The notes below the pieces were generated by a model. It was not told the origin of the DNA. It searched no databases and worked only from the letters and a program-made list of their open reading frames with translations. Position numbers and translations under genes: made by a program. From Streptomyces xanthophaeus (lineage in GTDB: Bacteria; Actinomycetota; Actinomycetes; Streptomycetales; Streptomycetaceae), in the NCBI RefSeq assembly GCF_030440515.1, contig NZ_CP076543.1:4437501-4501500 (forward strand): a stretch of DNA of 64,000 bases, written 5' to 3'. Numbering within the stretch: the stretch's first letter is position 1; each line of letters opens with the position of its first letter. This document shows positions 1 through 11,078 of this stretch, one piece after another.

Positions 1-2648
<2,648 letters not shown>

Positions 2649-2724
2649 TCAGTTGCTCGCGTCCACTGTGTTAGTTCTGAAATAACGAACAGCTGTGTTC
2701 ATGCCAGCGTTCAAATTTCATAGT

Positions 2725-2843
2725 GTTTCGGTGGTCATAGCGTTAGGGAAACGCCCGGTTACATTCCGAACCCGGAAGCTAAGCCTTTCAGCGCCGATGG
2801 TACTGCAGGGGGGACCCTGTGGGAGAGTAGGACGCCGCCGAAC
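2725..2843 (+). rRNA. 5S ribosomal RNA
   Basis: The gene starts at GTTTCGGTGGTCATAGCG and ends near GACGCCGCCGAAC, about 119 nt, the usual Streptomyces 5S length. It has the conserved CCGAACCCGGAAGCTAAG loop and a closing stem between its ends. It lies about 75 nt after the 23S end, the normal rrn order. Ends are estimated from the terminal helix. Confidence 0.95.
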
Positions 2844-2855
2844 AATCATTGTGGG

Positions 2856-2885
2856 AAAGCCCCGCACCTTATGGTGCGGGGCTTT
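2856..2885 (+). terminator. rrn operon intrinsic terminator
   Basis: A 13-bp GC-rich stem (AAAGCCCCGCACC pairing with GGTGCGGGGCTTT, 4-nt loop) runs into TTTT. It begins about 13 nt after the 5S gene, so it should end the rRNA operon. Confidence 0.9.
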
Positions 2886-2962
2886 TCTGCGTTCACGGCC
2901 CTGCGTGTTCCGAGCCGGAAACGCAGGTGAGCCGGCGGTGGCACGTCGTTAAGATCCCGAAC

Positions 2963-3535
2963 ATGAGCGATGACTATGTGATCAGGGCCGTACGGGGCGA
3001 CGAGTGGGAAAAGGTCAAGGAACTGCGCTTGGAGGCGCTCCGGGATCCGGCTGCGGCCGTGGCTTTCCTGGAGACCGAGGAGGGGGCTCTCGCCCAGGCC
3101 GACGAGTACTGGCAGCAGCGTGCCGCGGGAGCTGCCGAGGGGCGAGGCGCCCGGCAGTTCATCGCCGAGGCCGCTGACGGGCGGTGGGTCGGGTCCGTCA
3201 CCGTGCTCATCGAGGCGCAGGGTGGCAGCGACTACTTCGGTGAGCCCATCGAGCAGCAGCAGGGCCATGTGGTCGGGGTGTTCGTACGTCCCGAGCAGCG
3301 GGGGAGCGGGCTCGTGGAGAGGCTGTTCGACGCCGGGCTCGATTGGGCCTGGTCGTTGGAGGCGCCGGTGACCGAGCGGGTGCGGCTGTTCGTGCACGAG
3401 GACAACGCGAGGGCGGAGAGCTTCTACCGGCGGTACGGCTTCGAGCCGAGCGGTCTGCTGATACCGCTGGAGACGGGGGCCAAGGAGCGGGAGTACGTCT
3501 ACGTGCGGCCGGCCGGGCCGGGCGCGAGCGGGTGA
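2963..3535 (+). CDS. GNAT family N-acetyltransferase
   Basis: The 190-aa single-domain protein has the GNAT acetyl-CoA binding segment at about residues 103-117 (VVGVFVRPEQRGSG, with the R-x-x-G-x-G type loop). It also has the usual late motif near residue 148 (NARAESFYRRYGFE). It should transfer an acetyl group from acetyl-CoA to an amine; the substrate cannot be read from sequence. The ATG at 2963 was chosen because the domain begins at once there and longer starts would run into the rrn terminator. Its stop overlaps the GTG of the next gene (GTGA), suggesting translational coupling. Confidence 0.85.
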   Translation: MSDDYVIRAVRGDEWEKVKELRLEALRDPAAAVAFLETEEGALAQADEYWQQRAAGAAEGRGARQFIAEAADGRWVGSVTVLIEAQGGSDYFGEPIEQQQGHVVGVFVRPEQRGSGLVERLFDAGLDWAWSLEAPVTERVRLFVHEDNARAESFYRRYGFEPSGLLIPLETGAKEREYVYVRPAGPGASG

Positions 3536-3966
3536 GGAAGGAAGAGGACACTCCGCTCGAGGAGCGGTTCCTGTCGGTCCAGTGCCATGCCGACGCGACG
3601 GCTCTGGCGGCCTTCGGGCAGGGGCTTGCGCCGCCGGCGGCGAACGAGGCGGCGGTGTTCCTCAGTTACAACTACGCGGATGTCCCGGTGGGAAGGCGGT
3701 ACACCTGCTGCTTCCGGCGGGGCGACCCGAAGGACGTCGAGCGGGTGACCACCACCGTCGTCGCGGTCACCCAGCAGTACGCACTCCCCTGGGACCACAT
3801 TCCCCACGGGTGGAAGACGCTGGCCGTGCTGCGGTTCGAGCCCGGAATCCCGGCGATGGTCCGGGATCTGCCGTACGGAGCGCTCTGGTTCGACCATCGT
3901 GCGTCCGTGTACGTCTCGGACGCGGACACGTGGGAAACGCTCGCCGCAGGGGAGCCCGGCCTCTAG
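3532..3966 (+). CDS. Hypothetical protein coupled to the GNAT gene
   Basis: The 144-aa soluble protein has no family I recognise. It has no signal peptide or membrane segment, and contains two adjacent cysteines (YTCCFRRGD, near residue 58) and an aromatic-rich middle (PWDHIPHGWKTLAVLRFEPG). The GTG start overlaps the upstream stop by four bases. Together with the shared strand, this suggests the pair is one operon. At the 3' end its TAG overlaps the stop codon of the convergent VirD4-like gene within a single CTAG. High third-position GC supports it being real. Confidence 0.65.
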   Translation: MRKEEDTPLEERFLSVQCHADATALAAFGQGLAPPAANEAAVFLSYNYADVPVGRRYTCCFRRGDPKDVERVTTTVVAVTQQYALPWDHIPHGWKTLAVLRFEPGIPAMVRDLPYGALWFDHRASVYVSDADTWETLAAGEPGL

Positions 3967-5510
3967 GGGAGGGCGGCTTCCGGCCAGCGGGAGCGGGCCT
4001 GTTCGCGGCTGCGGCACAGGGCGAGCAGGGGGAGCGTTCCGTCGGTCAGGAGTTCCGGGAGCTGGGGGATCGGGGCCACGGCGGCCACGTCGTCCAGCAC
4101 CAGGGAGAGTGGTGGGTCGAGCCGACCGTGGGATGACCGTGCGGCCATGCGGCGGCCGTGCTCGACCACGTGAGAGGCGAGTGCGGTGAGCAAGGGCATC
4201 GCACCCGGGTGGGTGCGGGGATCCTCCAGAGCTTCACCCACCAGGTAGAGGGTGCCCCCTTCGGCGACGAATGATGCCAGGGCGAGGGCATCGGCTCGGT
4301 TCGGGTTGCAGGCCTCGCGGATGTGGATCGAGGTCAGGCAGGACAGGGCACGGGCCGTCAGGCTCTGGGCGAGCTCGCGGCGTTCGGGGTGTGCGGTGAG
4401 GGCGCTCTCCAGTTCGCCGGCCGCGCCGGGGGCGGCCTGGGGGTGGGTGCGCAGGACGCGGACCGGGTCCTGGGCGCTGTTGCCCTGGGCCCAGCGGTGC
4501 AGCAGCTTGAACGGGCGGTCGTCCAGTGCGGCGGCCTGGAGCCAGCTGCGCAGGAGGGTTTCCGCGGTGTCGGCCACTGCCGCGTCCATACGGGCCTGGG
4601 GGCGTACGGGGGCCAGCAGGGCGATCGCGCGGGCGGCGGCGGTGTCGCGGTCGGCGCAGCCCTCGGCAGGGTTCCAGTGCATGCGGGCCGGGGTGTCGCA
4701 CAGGTGGGAGGGGTCGTAGAGGAGGACCGGGCCGAGTTTGGCGCGGGCGTCCTTGGTCTCGGCCCAGAGGGTGGGGGAGGAGGTCACGATGAGGGCCGCC
4801 CCCTCGATCTCGGTGACGCGGTGGGCGGTTGCGCGGAAGCGGTCGTTCGGGCCGCCGTAGATGATGCCGGTCGCTGTCGGCGGTTCGGTGGGCGGGAGGG
4901 TGGTTGCGGTTGCGGTTGCGGCCGGCCGGGGGGCGTAGCCGAAGCCGTAGCGGTAGGCCTCGTCGGACGGTGCGGTGGCCGCGGGTGCGGCGCCGTTGCC
5001 GGGGGCGCTGCCCCCGGACCCCCGCGCCTCAAACGCCGGCGGGGCTGGAGTGGGGGCGCTGCCCCCCGACCCCTGCGCCTCGAACGCCGGCGGGGCTGGA
5101 GCGGTGGCCGCCGGGGCCGGCGGGTTTGCCGTGAGGTGGTCGGCCAGGGCGCGGCGGGACTTGGTGCGGGCGATCACGCCGATGGCGAAGACGGTGAGTA
5201 CGAACATCACCAGGAGCTGGCCGACGAACAGGCCCCAGAAGAGTCCCCAGCCCGACAGGACCGCCGGGTCGGTGTCCGGCCAGGCGGCGGGGATGTCGTG
5301 CGGTTGCGCTATCAGGGCGCGGACGGCTCCCGGGGTCCGCGTGAAGGTGACGGTGTCGGGCCAGGCGCCGTGCGCGAGGACGGCCGCGAGGCCGGTGGCC
5401 GACCAGACGAGGACGGCGAGGCCCAGGAGGAAGGCCAGGAGGCCGACCAGCAGGCCGTCCGGGATGCCGCCGCCGCGTGCGGGGGGCTCCGTACGTCGTG
5501 CCTCGTGCAT
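3963..5510 (-). CDS. VirD4/TraG-like membrane protein without a P-loop (cmd-type cluster)
   Basis: The 515-aa protein has two N-terminal membrane segments (about 18-46 and 90-114), a Pro/Ala/Gly-rich linker (about 130-215), then a domain resembling the TraG/VirD4 coupling ATPase. Family landmarks are LGPVLLYDP, NPAEGC and the Walker B-like LVLDDVAAVAPIPQLPE. Where these ATPases have G-P-x4-GK-T, this one reads GGPNDRFRAT (about 219-228), so the lysine is missing. The C-terminus also stops soon after the Walker B-like region, earlier than in complete TraG proteins. The linker contains two in-frame copies of a repeat that is otherwise intergenic. It is last in a six-gene minus-strand operon, 2 nt after the ATPase gene. 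From memory the syntenic S. coelicolor locus is cmdABCDEF (SCO4126-4131), membrane proteins affecting differentiation; this would be cmdA. Confidence 0.8.
   Translation of the reverse strand: MHEARRTEPPARGGGIPDGLLVGLLAFLLGLAVLVWSATGLAAVLAHGAWPDTVTFTRTPGAVRALIAQPHDIPAAWPDTDPAVLSGWGLFWGLFVGQLLVMFVLTVFAIGVIARTKSRRALADHLTANPPAPAATAPAPPAFEAQGSGGSAPTPAPPAFEARGSGGSAPGNGAAPAATAPSDEAYRYGFGYAPRPAATATATTLPPTEPPTATGIIYGGPNDRFRATAHRVTEIEGAALIVTSSPTLWAETKDARAKLGPVLLYDPSHLCDTPARMHWNPAEGCADRDTAAARAIALLAPVRPQARMDAAVADTAETLLRSWLQAAALDDRPFKLLHRWAQGNSAQDPVRVLRTHPQAAPGAAGELESALTAHPERRELAQSLTARALSCLTSIHIREACNPNRADALALASFVAEGGTLYLVGEALEDPRTHPGAMPLLTALASHVVEHGRRMAARSSHGRLDPPLSLVLDDVAAVAPIPQLPELLTDGTLPLLALCRSREQARSRWPEAALP
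5018..5100. repeat. Two in-frame copies of the CGCCTCAAACGCCGGCGGGG repeat inside a CDS
   Basis: Copies near 5024-5050 and 5078-5100 match, on the plus strand, the repeat seen in gaps at 12.65, 20.9 and 31.2 kb. Read on the minus strand in frame they encode APPAFEAQGSGGSAP and [15 protein letters not shown] in the linker of the VirD4-like protein. Confidence 0.85.
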
Positions 5511-5512
5511 GG

Positions 5513-6937
5513 TCAGGCCACCGTGGTCGCGGATCCGGGGCCGCCGCGGCGGCGTTCGATGGACAGGGCCCGTTCCTCCGCCTCCAGTTCGGCGGCGAGC
5601 ATGTCGGCGGGGAGGCGGGTGGGGGTGGAGGACTCGGTCATGGCACGGTCGGTGAAGACGAGGGGGCGTTCGGCTTCGGTGATCAGGTGTTTGACCACCT
5701 GGACGTTGCCGTTGACGTCCCAGACCGCGATGCCGGGGGTGAGGGTCGGGATGATTTCCACCGCCCAGCGGGGCAGACCGAGGACGCGGCCGGTGGCTCG
5801 GGCCTCGTCGGCCTTCTGGGCGTAGATGGTTCTGGTCGAGGCCATCTTGAGGATGGCCGCGGCTTCGCGTGCTGCGGCGCCGTCGACGACGTCGGAGAGG
5901 TGGTGGACGACGGCGACGAAGGACAGGCCGAGGCGGCGGCCGAACTTCAGCAGGCGCTGGAACAGCTGCGCCACGAAGGGGCTGTTGATGATGTGCCAGG
6001 CCTCCTCGACCAGGAAGATGCGCTTCTTCCGGTCGGGGCGGATCCAGGTGTGCTCCAGCCAGACGCCGACGATCGCCATGAGGATCGGCATCGCGATGGA
6101 GTTGCGGTCGATGTGGGAGAGGTCGAAGACGATGAGCGGGGCGTCGAGGTCGATGCCGACCGTGGTGGGGCCGTCGAACATGCCGCGCAGGTCGCCGTCG
6201 ACGAGGCGGTCGATGACGAGCGCGACGTCGAGGCCCCAGGCCCGGACATCGTCTATGTCGACGTTCATGGCGAGGGCGGATTCGGGCTCGGGGTGACGCA
6301 GTTGCTCCACGATGTCGGTCAGGACGGGCTGGCGGGTGGTGATGGTGTCCACCACATAGGCGTGCGCGACCTTGAGGGCGAAGCCGGCGCGCTCGTCGAG
6401 GCCGTGGCCCATGGCGACTTCGATGATGGTCCGGAGCAGGGCGAGCTGCCCGGTCGCGGTGATCGCCGGGTCGAGGGGGTTGAGGCGGATCCCGTCGTCG
6501 TTGGCGGCGATCGGATCCAGGCGGATGGGGGTTATTCCCAGCTGCTGGGCGATCAGGTTCCACTCGCCGACGCCGTCCTCGCCCTGGGCGTCGAGGACGA
6601 CGACCTGGCGGTCCTTGAAGCGGAGCTGGCGCAGGACGTACGTCTTCTCCAGGGCGGACTTGCCGTTGCCGGATTCGCCGAGGACCAGCCAGTGGGGGGC
6701 CGGGAGCTGCTGCCCGTAGAGCTGGAAGGGGTCGTAGATGTAGCCCTTGCCGCTGTACACCTCGCGGCCGATGATGACGCCGGAGTCGCCGAGTCCGGGG
6801 GCGGCGGTGGGCAGGTAGACGGCTTGCGCCTGCCCGGTGGAGGTGCGGACGGGCAGGCGCGTGGTTTCGACTTTGCCGAAGAGGAAGCTGGTGAAGGCGT
6901 CCGTCAGGGCGGACATGGGATCTCGCATGGGCGGCAC
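5513..6937 (-). CDS. VirB4-like ATPase domain protein (cmd-type cluster)
   Basis: The 474-aa P-loop ATPase is of the HerA/VirB4 type. Walker A is GESGNGKS (about 87-94) and Walker B is RIFLVEEAW (about 299-307). The family's strand LSFVAVVHHLSDV follows, then an arginine-rich segment. It has no membrane span. In type IV secretion VirB4 energises assembly or substrate transfer. Here the ATPase is a separate gene, and its usual N-terminal half corresponds to the next upstream gene. The start is GTG at 6937, with GGAGGG just before it; an ATG three codons in (6928) has better spacing from the same site. It should be the syntenic counterpart of cmdB. Confidence 0.85.
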   Translation of the reverse strand: MPPMRDPMSALTDAFTSFLFGKVETTRLPVRTSTGQAQAVYLPTAAPGLGDSGVIIGREVYSGKGYIYDPFQLYGQQLPAPHWLVLGESGNGKSALEKTYVLRQLRFKDRQVVVLDAQGEDGVGEWNLIAQQLGITPIRLDPIAANDDGIRLNPLDPAITATGQLALLRTIIEVAMGHGLDERAGFALKVAHAYVVDTITTRQPVLTDIVEQLRHPEPESALAMNVDIDDVRAWGLDVALVIDRLVDGDLRGMFDGPTTVGIDLDAPLIVFDLSHIDRNSIAMPILMAIVGVWLEHTWIRPDRKKRIFLVEEAWHIINSPFVAQLFQRLLKFGRRLGLSFVAVVHHLSDVVDGAAAREAAAILKMASTRTIYAQKADEARATGRVLGLPRWAVEIIPTLTPGIAVWDVNGNVQVVKHLITEAERPLVFTDRAMTESSTPTRLPADMLAAELEAEERALSIERRRGGPGSATTVA

Positions 6938-6947
6938 TTCCCTCCAG

Positions 6948-8510
6948 CTAGCGTCGGATGCCGGTGGCGAACGGCAAGGTGTTGACGAAGGCGCGGTGGT
7001 GCTCGCGGTCGCACCATTCCAGCTTCAGGTAGGACTTGCCGGCGGAGGCGCGGATCGTCCGCTTGTCGCGGGCGAGGGCTTCGGGCGAACGCGAGGACAC
7101 CGTGATGTACCCGACGAGGTTGACTCCCGCCGCACCGCTGGCGAGATCTTCACCTCTTTGGTCGAGCCGGCCGTGCGCGGCGATGTCGCGGGGGTCGACG
7201 GTCCGGTTCATCTTGGCGGCGCGGGAGGCGTCGGCCTCGTCATTGGTCTTCTCGGTGAGCATGCGCTCGATGGCGACCTCGGTGGGCTCGAGGTCCATGG
7301 TGACGGCGACGGTGCGGATCACGTCGGGGGTGTGGACGAGCAGCGGGGCGAGGAAGTTGACGCCGACGGGCGTCATCGGCCACTCCTTGACCCAGGCGGT
7401 GGCGTGGCACCAGGGGGCGCGGGTGGAGGACTCGCGGGTCTTGGCCTGGAGGAAGGTGGGCTCCACGGCGTCGAGCTCGGCGGGCCAGGCGTTGCGCTTG
7501 GTCATGGCCTGGATGTGGTCGATGGGGTGGTCCGGGTCGTACATGGAGTGCACGAGGGAGGAGAGGCGGCCCTGGCCGAGGGGCTGGCGGACGCGGATGT
7601 CGGCTTCGGCGAGGCGGGCGCAGATGTCGGTGAGCTCGCGGGCCATGACGATGGCGAGGCCGGCGTCGCGGTCGAGCTTGCGGCCCTTGTGGGGGGTGCC
7701 GGCGCGGGCGATGGCGTTGGCCTCGGCGGCGAGTTCGCGCGTGTAGTGCATGCAGGAGACGAGGTACGCGCGGTGCTGCTCGGAGGAGGTGGACACCATC
7801 GACTGGAGCTGGTCGTAGGAGTCGCGGAGCCAGCCGGGGGCCTGGGTGTCGCCTCGTTGGGCCACGTCCTTGGCGTGTGCGTCGGGGTCGGCGGGGAGGG
7901 TGCGGGCGAGCATCTGGAGGCGGGTGACGAAGCCGTCGCCGTTGGCCACGTGCTTGAGGAGGGTGCCGAAGCGGTCGACGAGGGCTTCCTGGTCCTCGCT
8001 GTCGCGCAGGCCGACGCCGGGGCCCTCGATCTCGATGGCGGCGGTGACGGTGCGGCGGTCCGCGTGCAGGAGGACGGCGATCTCGTCGGGGCCGAAGGGG
8101 GCGGCGAGCCAGTTGATGCGGCCGATGCCGGGGGGCGGGCCGACCTCGACCTCGCGGCCGTCGGAGCCGCGGATGCCGGCTTCCATGGCGCCGGAGCGGT
8201 AGGTCGTGCCGCGGCGCAGGGTCCGCTTGTAGCTGCGGCTGATCTCGAACCAGCGGTAGAAGGTGCGGCCCTTGTACGGGACGTACACGGCGGCGAGCGC
8301 GATCATGGGGAAGCCGGCGAGGCTGACGATGCGCAGGGTGAGGTCGGGGACGAGTAGTCCGCTCATCATGCCGAAGAACGCCCCGGCGATGATCAGGGCG
8401 ATCTCGCCGGTCTCGCGGTTCTTGCCGACGATCGCGTTCGGCCGGGCCCGGCCGATGAGATACGTGCGGCGGGGCGCGACCGGGTGCAGCTGGTGGGACT
8501 GGGTCGTCAA
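6948..8510 (-). CDS. PrgI-like / VirB4 N-terminal-domain membrane protein (SCO6880-type)
   Basis: The 520-aa protein has two closely spaced membrane segments (about 37-55 and 62-80) followed by a long soluble domain. It matches the layout of the Streptomyces proteins often labelled 'SCO6880 family', which resemble VirB3/PrgI fused to the N-terminal part of VirB4. There is no Walker motif. With the adjacent ATPase it looks like a split VirB4. The start is TTG at 8510: its TTGA overlaps the stop of the upstream gene, which supports this choice. It should anchor the ATPase at the membrane. Confidence 0.75.
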   Translation of the reverse strand: MTTQSHQLHPVAPRRTYLIGRARPNAIVGKNRETGEIALIIAGAFFGMMSGLLVPDLTLRIVSLAGFPMIALAAVYVPYKGRTFYRWFEISRSYKRTLRRGTTYRSGAMEAGIRGSDGREVEVGPPPGIGRINWLAAPFGPDEIAVLLHADRRTVTAAIEIEGPGVGLRDSEDQEALVDRFGTLLKHVANGDGFVTRLQMLARTLPADPDAHAKDVAQRGDTQAPGWLRDSYDQLQSMVSTSSEQHRAYLVSCMHYTRELAAEANAIARAGTPHKGRKLDRDAGLAIVMARELTDICARLAEADIRVRQPLGQGRLSSLVHSMYDPDHPIDHIQAMTKRNAWPAELDAVEPTFLQAKTRESSTRAPWCHATAWVKEWPMTPVGVNFLAPLLVHTPDVIRTVAVTMDLEPTEVAIERMLTEKTNDEADASRAAKMNRTVDPRDIAAHGRLDQRGEDLASGAAGVNLVGYITVSSRSPEALARDKRTIRASAGKSYLKLEWCDREHHRAFVNTLPFATGIRR

Positions 8511-9835
8511 CGCCCGTCACCTCCTGTGTTCCTCGTGCTCGAACTCGTGCGGGGCGGGGGTGCGGCGGAGGGGACAGATCCGCCGCCGGCTCCGCCGCCG
8601 GAGGTGGGTCGGCTGCTGTGGGCGGCCACGCCTCCGGAGATGGGGTTGGCGGGGCGGGGGGCGTTGTTGCCGCCGCCGCCGTCGCCGCCGCGGTGGGCGC
8701 CGCGGCTGCTGTGGGTCTTGATGCCCTGCGAGACGAGGGAGGCCGGGGAGCTGATGACGGCGGCCGCCTGGGCGCCGTCGGTGGCCTTGCTGCGGTTGGA
8801 GCGGGCGGAGGCGATCTCGTCGCCGAAGCCGGGGACGAAGCGGTAGATCATCGCGGAGGCGAAGATCGCCAGGAGGATGATGGCGAGGCCGGTGACGACG
8901 GCGGAGAAGGCGTTGGGGCCTTTCTCGCCGGTCAGGGCGCCGGCGAGGCCGAGGACGATGACGATGACCGGCTTCACGAGGATGACGGCGATCATGATGC
9001 CGGCCCAGCGGCGGACGTGGCCCCAGAGGTTGCGGTCGACGAGCCCGGAGTAGACGACGACGCCGAGGAGGGCGCCGACGTAGAGGAGGGCGGCCCGGAT
9101 GAACAGCTCCAGGTAGAGCACGCCGGCGGCGAGGACGGTGACGAGCGCGACGACGATCAGCATGATCGGGCCGCCGCCGATGTCGTCGCCCTTCTTGAGG
9201 GCTTCGGAGAAGGAGCCGAAGAAGACGTCGGTCTGGCCGCCGGAGGCGGAGGCGATGACCGCGGTGACGCCGTCGGTGGCGGAGACGACGGTGTAGAGGA
9301 TGAGGGGGGTGAAGGCGGAGGCGAGGACGGTGAGCCAGAGGAAGCCGATGGCTTCGGACATGGCGGTGGTGAGGGGGACGCCGCGGACGGCGCGCTTGGC
9401 GACGGCGAAGAGCCAGAGGACGAGGGTGAGGATGGTGGAGGCGGCGAAGACGACGGAGTACTGCTTGAGGAAGGCGGGGTTGGTGAAGTCGACCTCGGCC
9501 GAGCCGTTTACCGCTTCGCTGAGCTTGGTGACGATCCAGGCGGCGGCGTCGGCGCAGCCGCGGGCGAGGGAGGCGAGGGGGTTGAGGGCGTCTCCGCCGT
9601 CGCTGGGTGCCAGTCCCGTCCCAGGGGTGCCGCCGGATGTGCCCGTTCCGCTCTGGCAGTACTGCTTGGAGGGGCCGTCGAGCAGTGCGCAGGGGTCAGC
9701 GGTCGCCTGGGGTGTGGCGGTCGGTGTCGGCGTCGGCACGGGAGCGGCGTGGGCGCGGGTGGCCATGGCTACGACGGCGAGGTGGGCGGAGGCGATCAGG
9801 CTCAGCCGGGCGGGGAGCCGGAGGCTAGCGGGCAT
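8507..9835 (-). CDS. Polytopic VirB6/TrbL-like membrane protein
   Basis: The 442-aa protein has an N-terminal signal-like segment and a Pro/Thr-rich extracellular stretch containing four cysteines (CALL..YCQS and further on). Six or so membrane segments lie between about 130 and 350, followed by a Ser/Gly/Pro-rich cytoplasmic tail of about 90 residues. This layout is that of the VirB6/TrbL channel component of type IV secretion systems. Its start overlaps the stop of the VirB8-like gene by 11 nt, and its stop overlaps the next start by 2-3 nt, so the operon is tightly coupled. Confidence 0.72.
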   Translation of the reverse strand: MPASLRLPARLSLIASAHLAVVAMATRAHAAPVPTPTPTATPQATADPCALLDGPSKQYCQSGTGTSGGTPGTGLAPSDGGDALNPLASLARGCADAAAWIVTKLSEAVNGSAEVDFTNPAFLKQYSVVFAASTILTLVLWLFAVAKRAVRGVPLTTAMSEAIGFLWLTVLASAFTPLILYTVVSATDGVTAVIASASGGQTDVFFGSFSEALKKGDDIGGGPIMLIVVALVTVLAAGVLYLELFIRAALLYVGALLGVVVYSGLVDRNLWGHVRRWAGIMIAVILVKPVIVIVLGLAGALTGEKGPNAFSAVVTGLAIILLAIFASAMIYRFVPGFGDEIASARSNRSKATDGAQAAAVISSPASLVSQGIKTHSSRGAHRGGDGGGGNNAPRPANPISGGVAAHSSRPTSGGGAGGGSVPSAAPPPRTSSSTRNTGGDGR

Positions 9836-10658
9836 AGGTGAATCCCCCGAATTCCTTGATGGCCTTGCTCATGTCGTCGGACGTCGACACAGGGACATCG
9901 CCGGGAACCGGGGCGGGCCCGTCCTGCTGGGTGTCGTCGATGACTCTCCAGCCCTCGCCGATCCAGCTCAGTTCGAAGGTCCAGGTCTTCCAGAGAGTCC
10001 GCACGGGGTCGGTGGACTTGGGGCCGGACATGCCGATCAGACCCGTGTACCAGACGGCGATCTTGGCCGTGGTCGGCGTGTAGCTCTCCACGCGGGTGCC
10101 GATCGGGACGGTACGGGTGACGAAGGTGCTGCCCTGCGGGGCGTTGCCGTTGGCGTCGAGCCCCAGCTTTGCGAGGAAGTCGGCCGAGTAGGCCTCGTCC
10201 TGCGGGCCCTTCAGGCGGGATGCCACGTCGGGTGCGTAGATCCCGTCCACCAAGGTGTGCCGGGTGTTCTTCTTGAACATGGCGTCAGAACCGAGTGCCA
10301 CCGCGAAGTTGGCGGCGGCCGACTGGGCTCCCTGTTCGTCGTGGGCGAAGCCCTTGGGGATGCCTGCCGATTTGCCCGTCACCGGGTCCGTGCCCGTGGC
10401 CGCCGTGGAGGAGTCCGTCGGGGGTTTGTCCGAGGCGGGGTCCGATTTGGTGTCGGGGGCCGAGTTGGCGAAGGCGATGGCCGCGATCAGGAGGACCACC
10501 ACGCCGACCACGGTGATCAGGCTGCGGGAGGTGCGCGGGGTGCGGCGGGTGGGGCCGTAGGGGTCGGCCGGGGCGTCCGGGAGGCGGGTGCGGGTCTGGC
10601 CGGTGCCGCCGACCTCGCCGTAGCCGCCGGCGCCGCCGTACTGGTCGTCGTTGCTCAT
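9825..10658 (-). CDS. Single-pass VirB8/TcpC-like conjugation-type protein
   Basis: The 277-aa protein has a Gly/Pro-rich cytoplasmic N-terminus, one membrane span (about 47-65) and a long extracytoplasmic domain. The spacing (FAVALGSDAMFKKNTRH, then a strand-rich domain ending WRVIDDT) resembles the NTF2-like fold of VirB8/TcpC. The assignment rests on layout and neighbours, not on a diagnostic motif. Downstream overlap with the channel gene suggests they are made together. Confidence 0.7.
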   Translation of the reverse strand: MSNDDQYGGAGGYGEVGGTGQTRTRLPDAPADPYGPTRRTPRTSRSLITVVGVVVLLIAAIAFANSAPDTKSDPASDKPPTDSSTAATGTDPVTGKSAGIPKGFAHDEQGAQSAAANFAVALGSDAMFKKNTRHTLVDGIYAPDVASRLKGPQDEAYSADFLAKLGLDANGNAPQGSTFVTRTVPIGTRVESYTPTTAKIAVWYTGLIGMSGPKSTDPVRTLWKTWTFELSWIGEGWRVIDDTQQDGPAPVPGDVPVSTSDDMSKAIKEFGGFTYAR

Positions 10659-10760
10659 TGCCTGTCCGCCCCCTCCGCGTCGTACGACGGTAGCGCTGGT
10701 TCCCGCGTGGATGTGGTGTGGTGATGCGTCATCAGCTACGGGGCCCGGCGCGTGACCCGG

Positions 10761-11078
10761 CTAGACGGCCATCCCGTAGACGATCGTGAACAGCGTCCCG
10801 AGGGAGCCGATGATGAAGACTCCGGTCAGCCCGGCCACGATCAGGCCCTTGCCCTGTTCCGCGCTGAACGTGTCGCGCAGGGCGGTCGCCCCGATGCGCT
10901 GTTTGGCGGCCCCCCAGATGGCGATGCCCAGGCAGAGCAGGATCGCGACGGCCATGACCACCTCGATCATGACCTTCGCTTCGTTGCCGAGACTGCCGAA
11001 AGGCCCCCAGTTCGGGGCGATTCCGCCGATGATGGTGGTGATGTCGCCCTTTTCGGCTGCCAGGATCATGTAACTCAC
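10761..11078 (-). CDS. Small two-span VirB2/TrbC-like membrane protein
   Basis: The 105-aa protein has two hydrophobic spans (about 36-58 and 77-100) separated by a short basic loop (AAKQRIG), the shape of VirB2/TrbC pilin-like subunits. It is the first gene of the six-gene cluster. The start is GTG at 11078; an ATG at 11069 is possible. About 100 nt separate it from the VirB8-like gene. Assignment is from topology and context. Confidence 0.7.
   Translation of the reverse strand: MSYMILAAEKGDITTIIGGIAPNWGPFGSLGNEAKVMIEVVMAVAILLCLGIAIWGAAKQRIGATALRDTFSAEQGKGLIVAGLTGVFIIGSLGTLFTIVYGMAV

Noticed and set aside
3963..6563. A reading frame of over 860 codons on the minus strand
   Set aside because: Only the part from ATG 5510 is the VirD4-like gene. 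The upstream part is an Arg/Pro-rich shadow of the ATPase gene in another frame.
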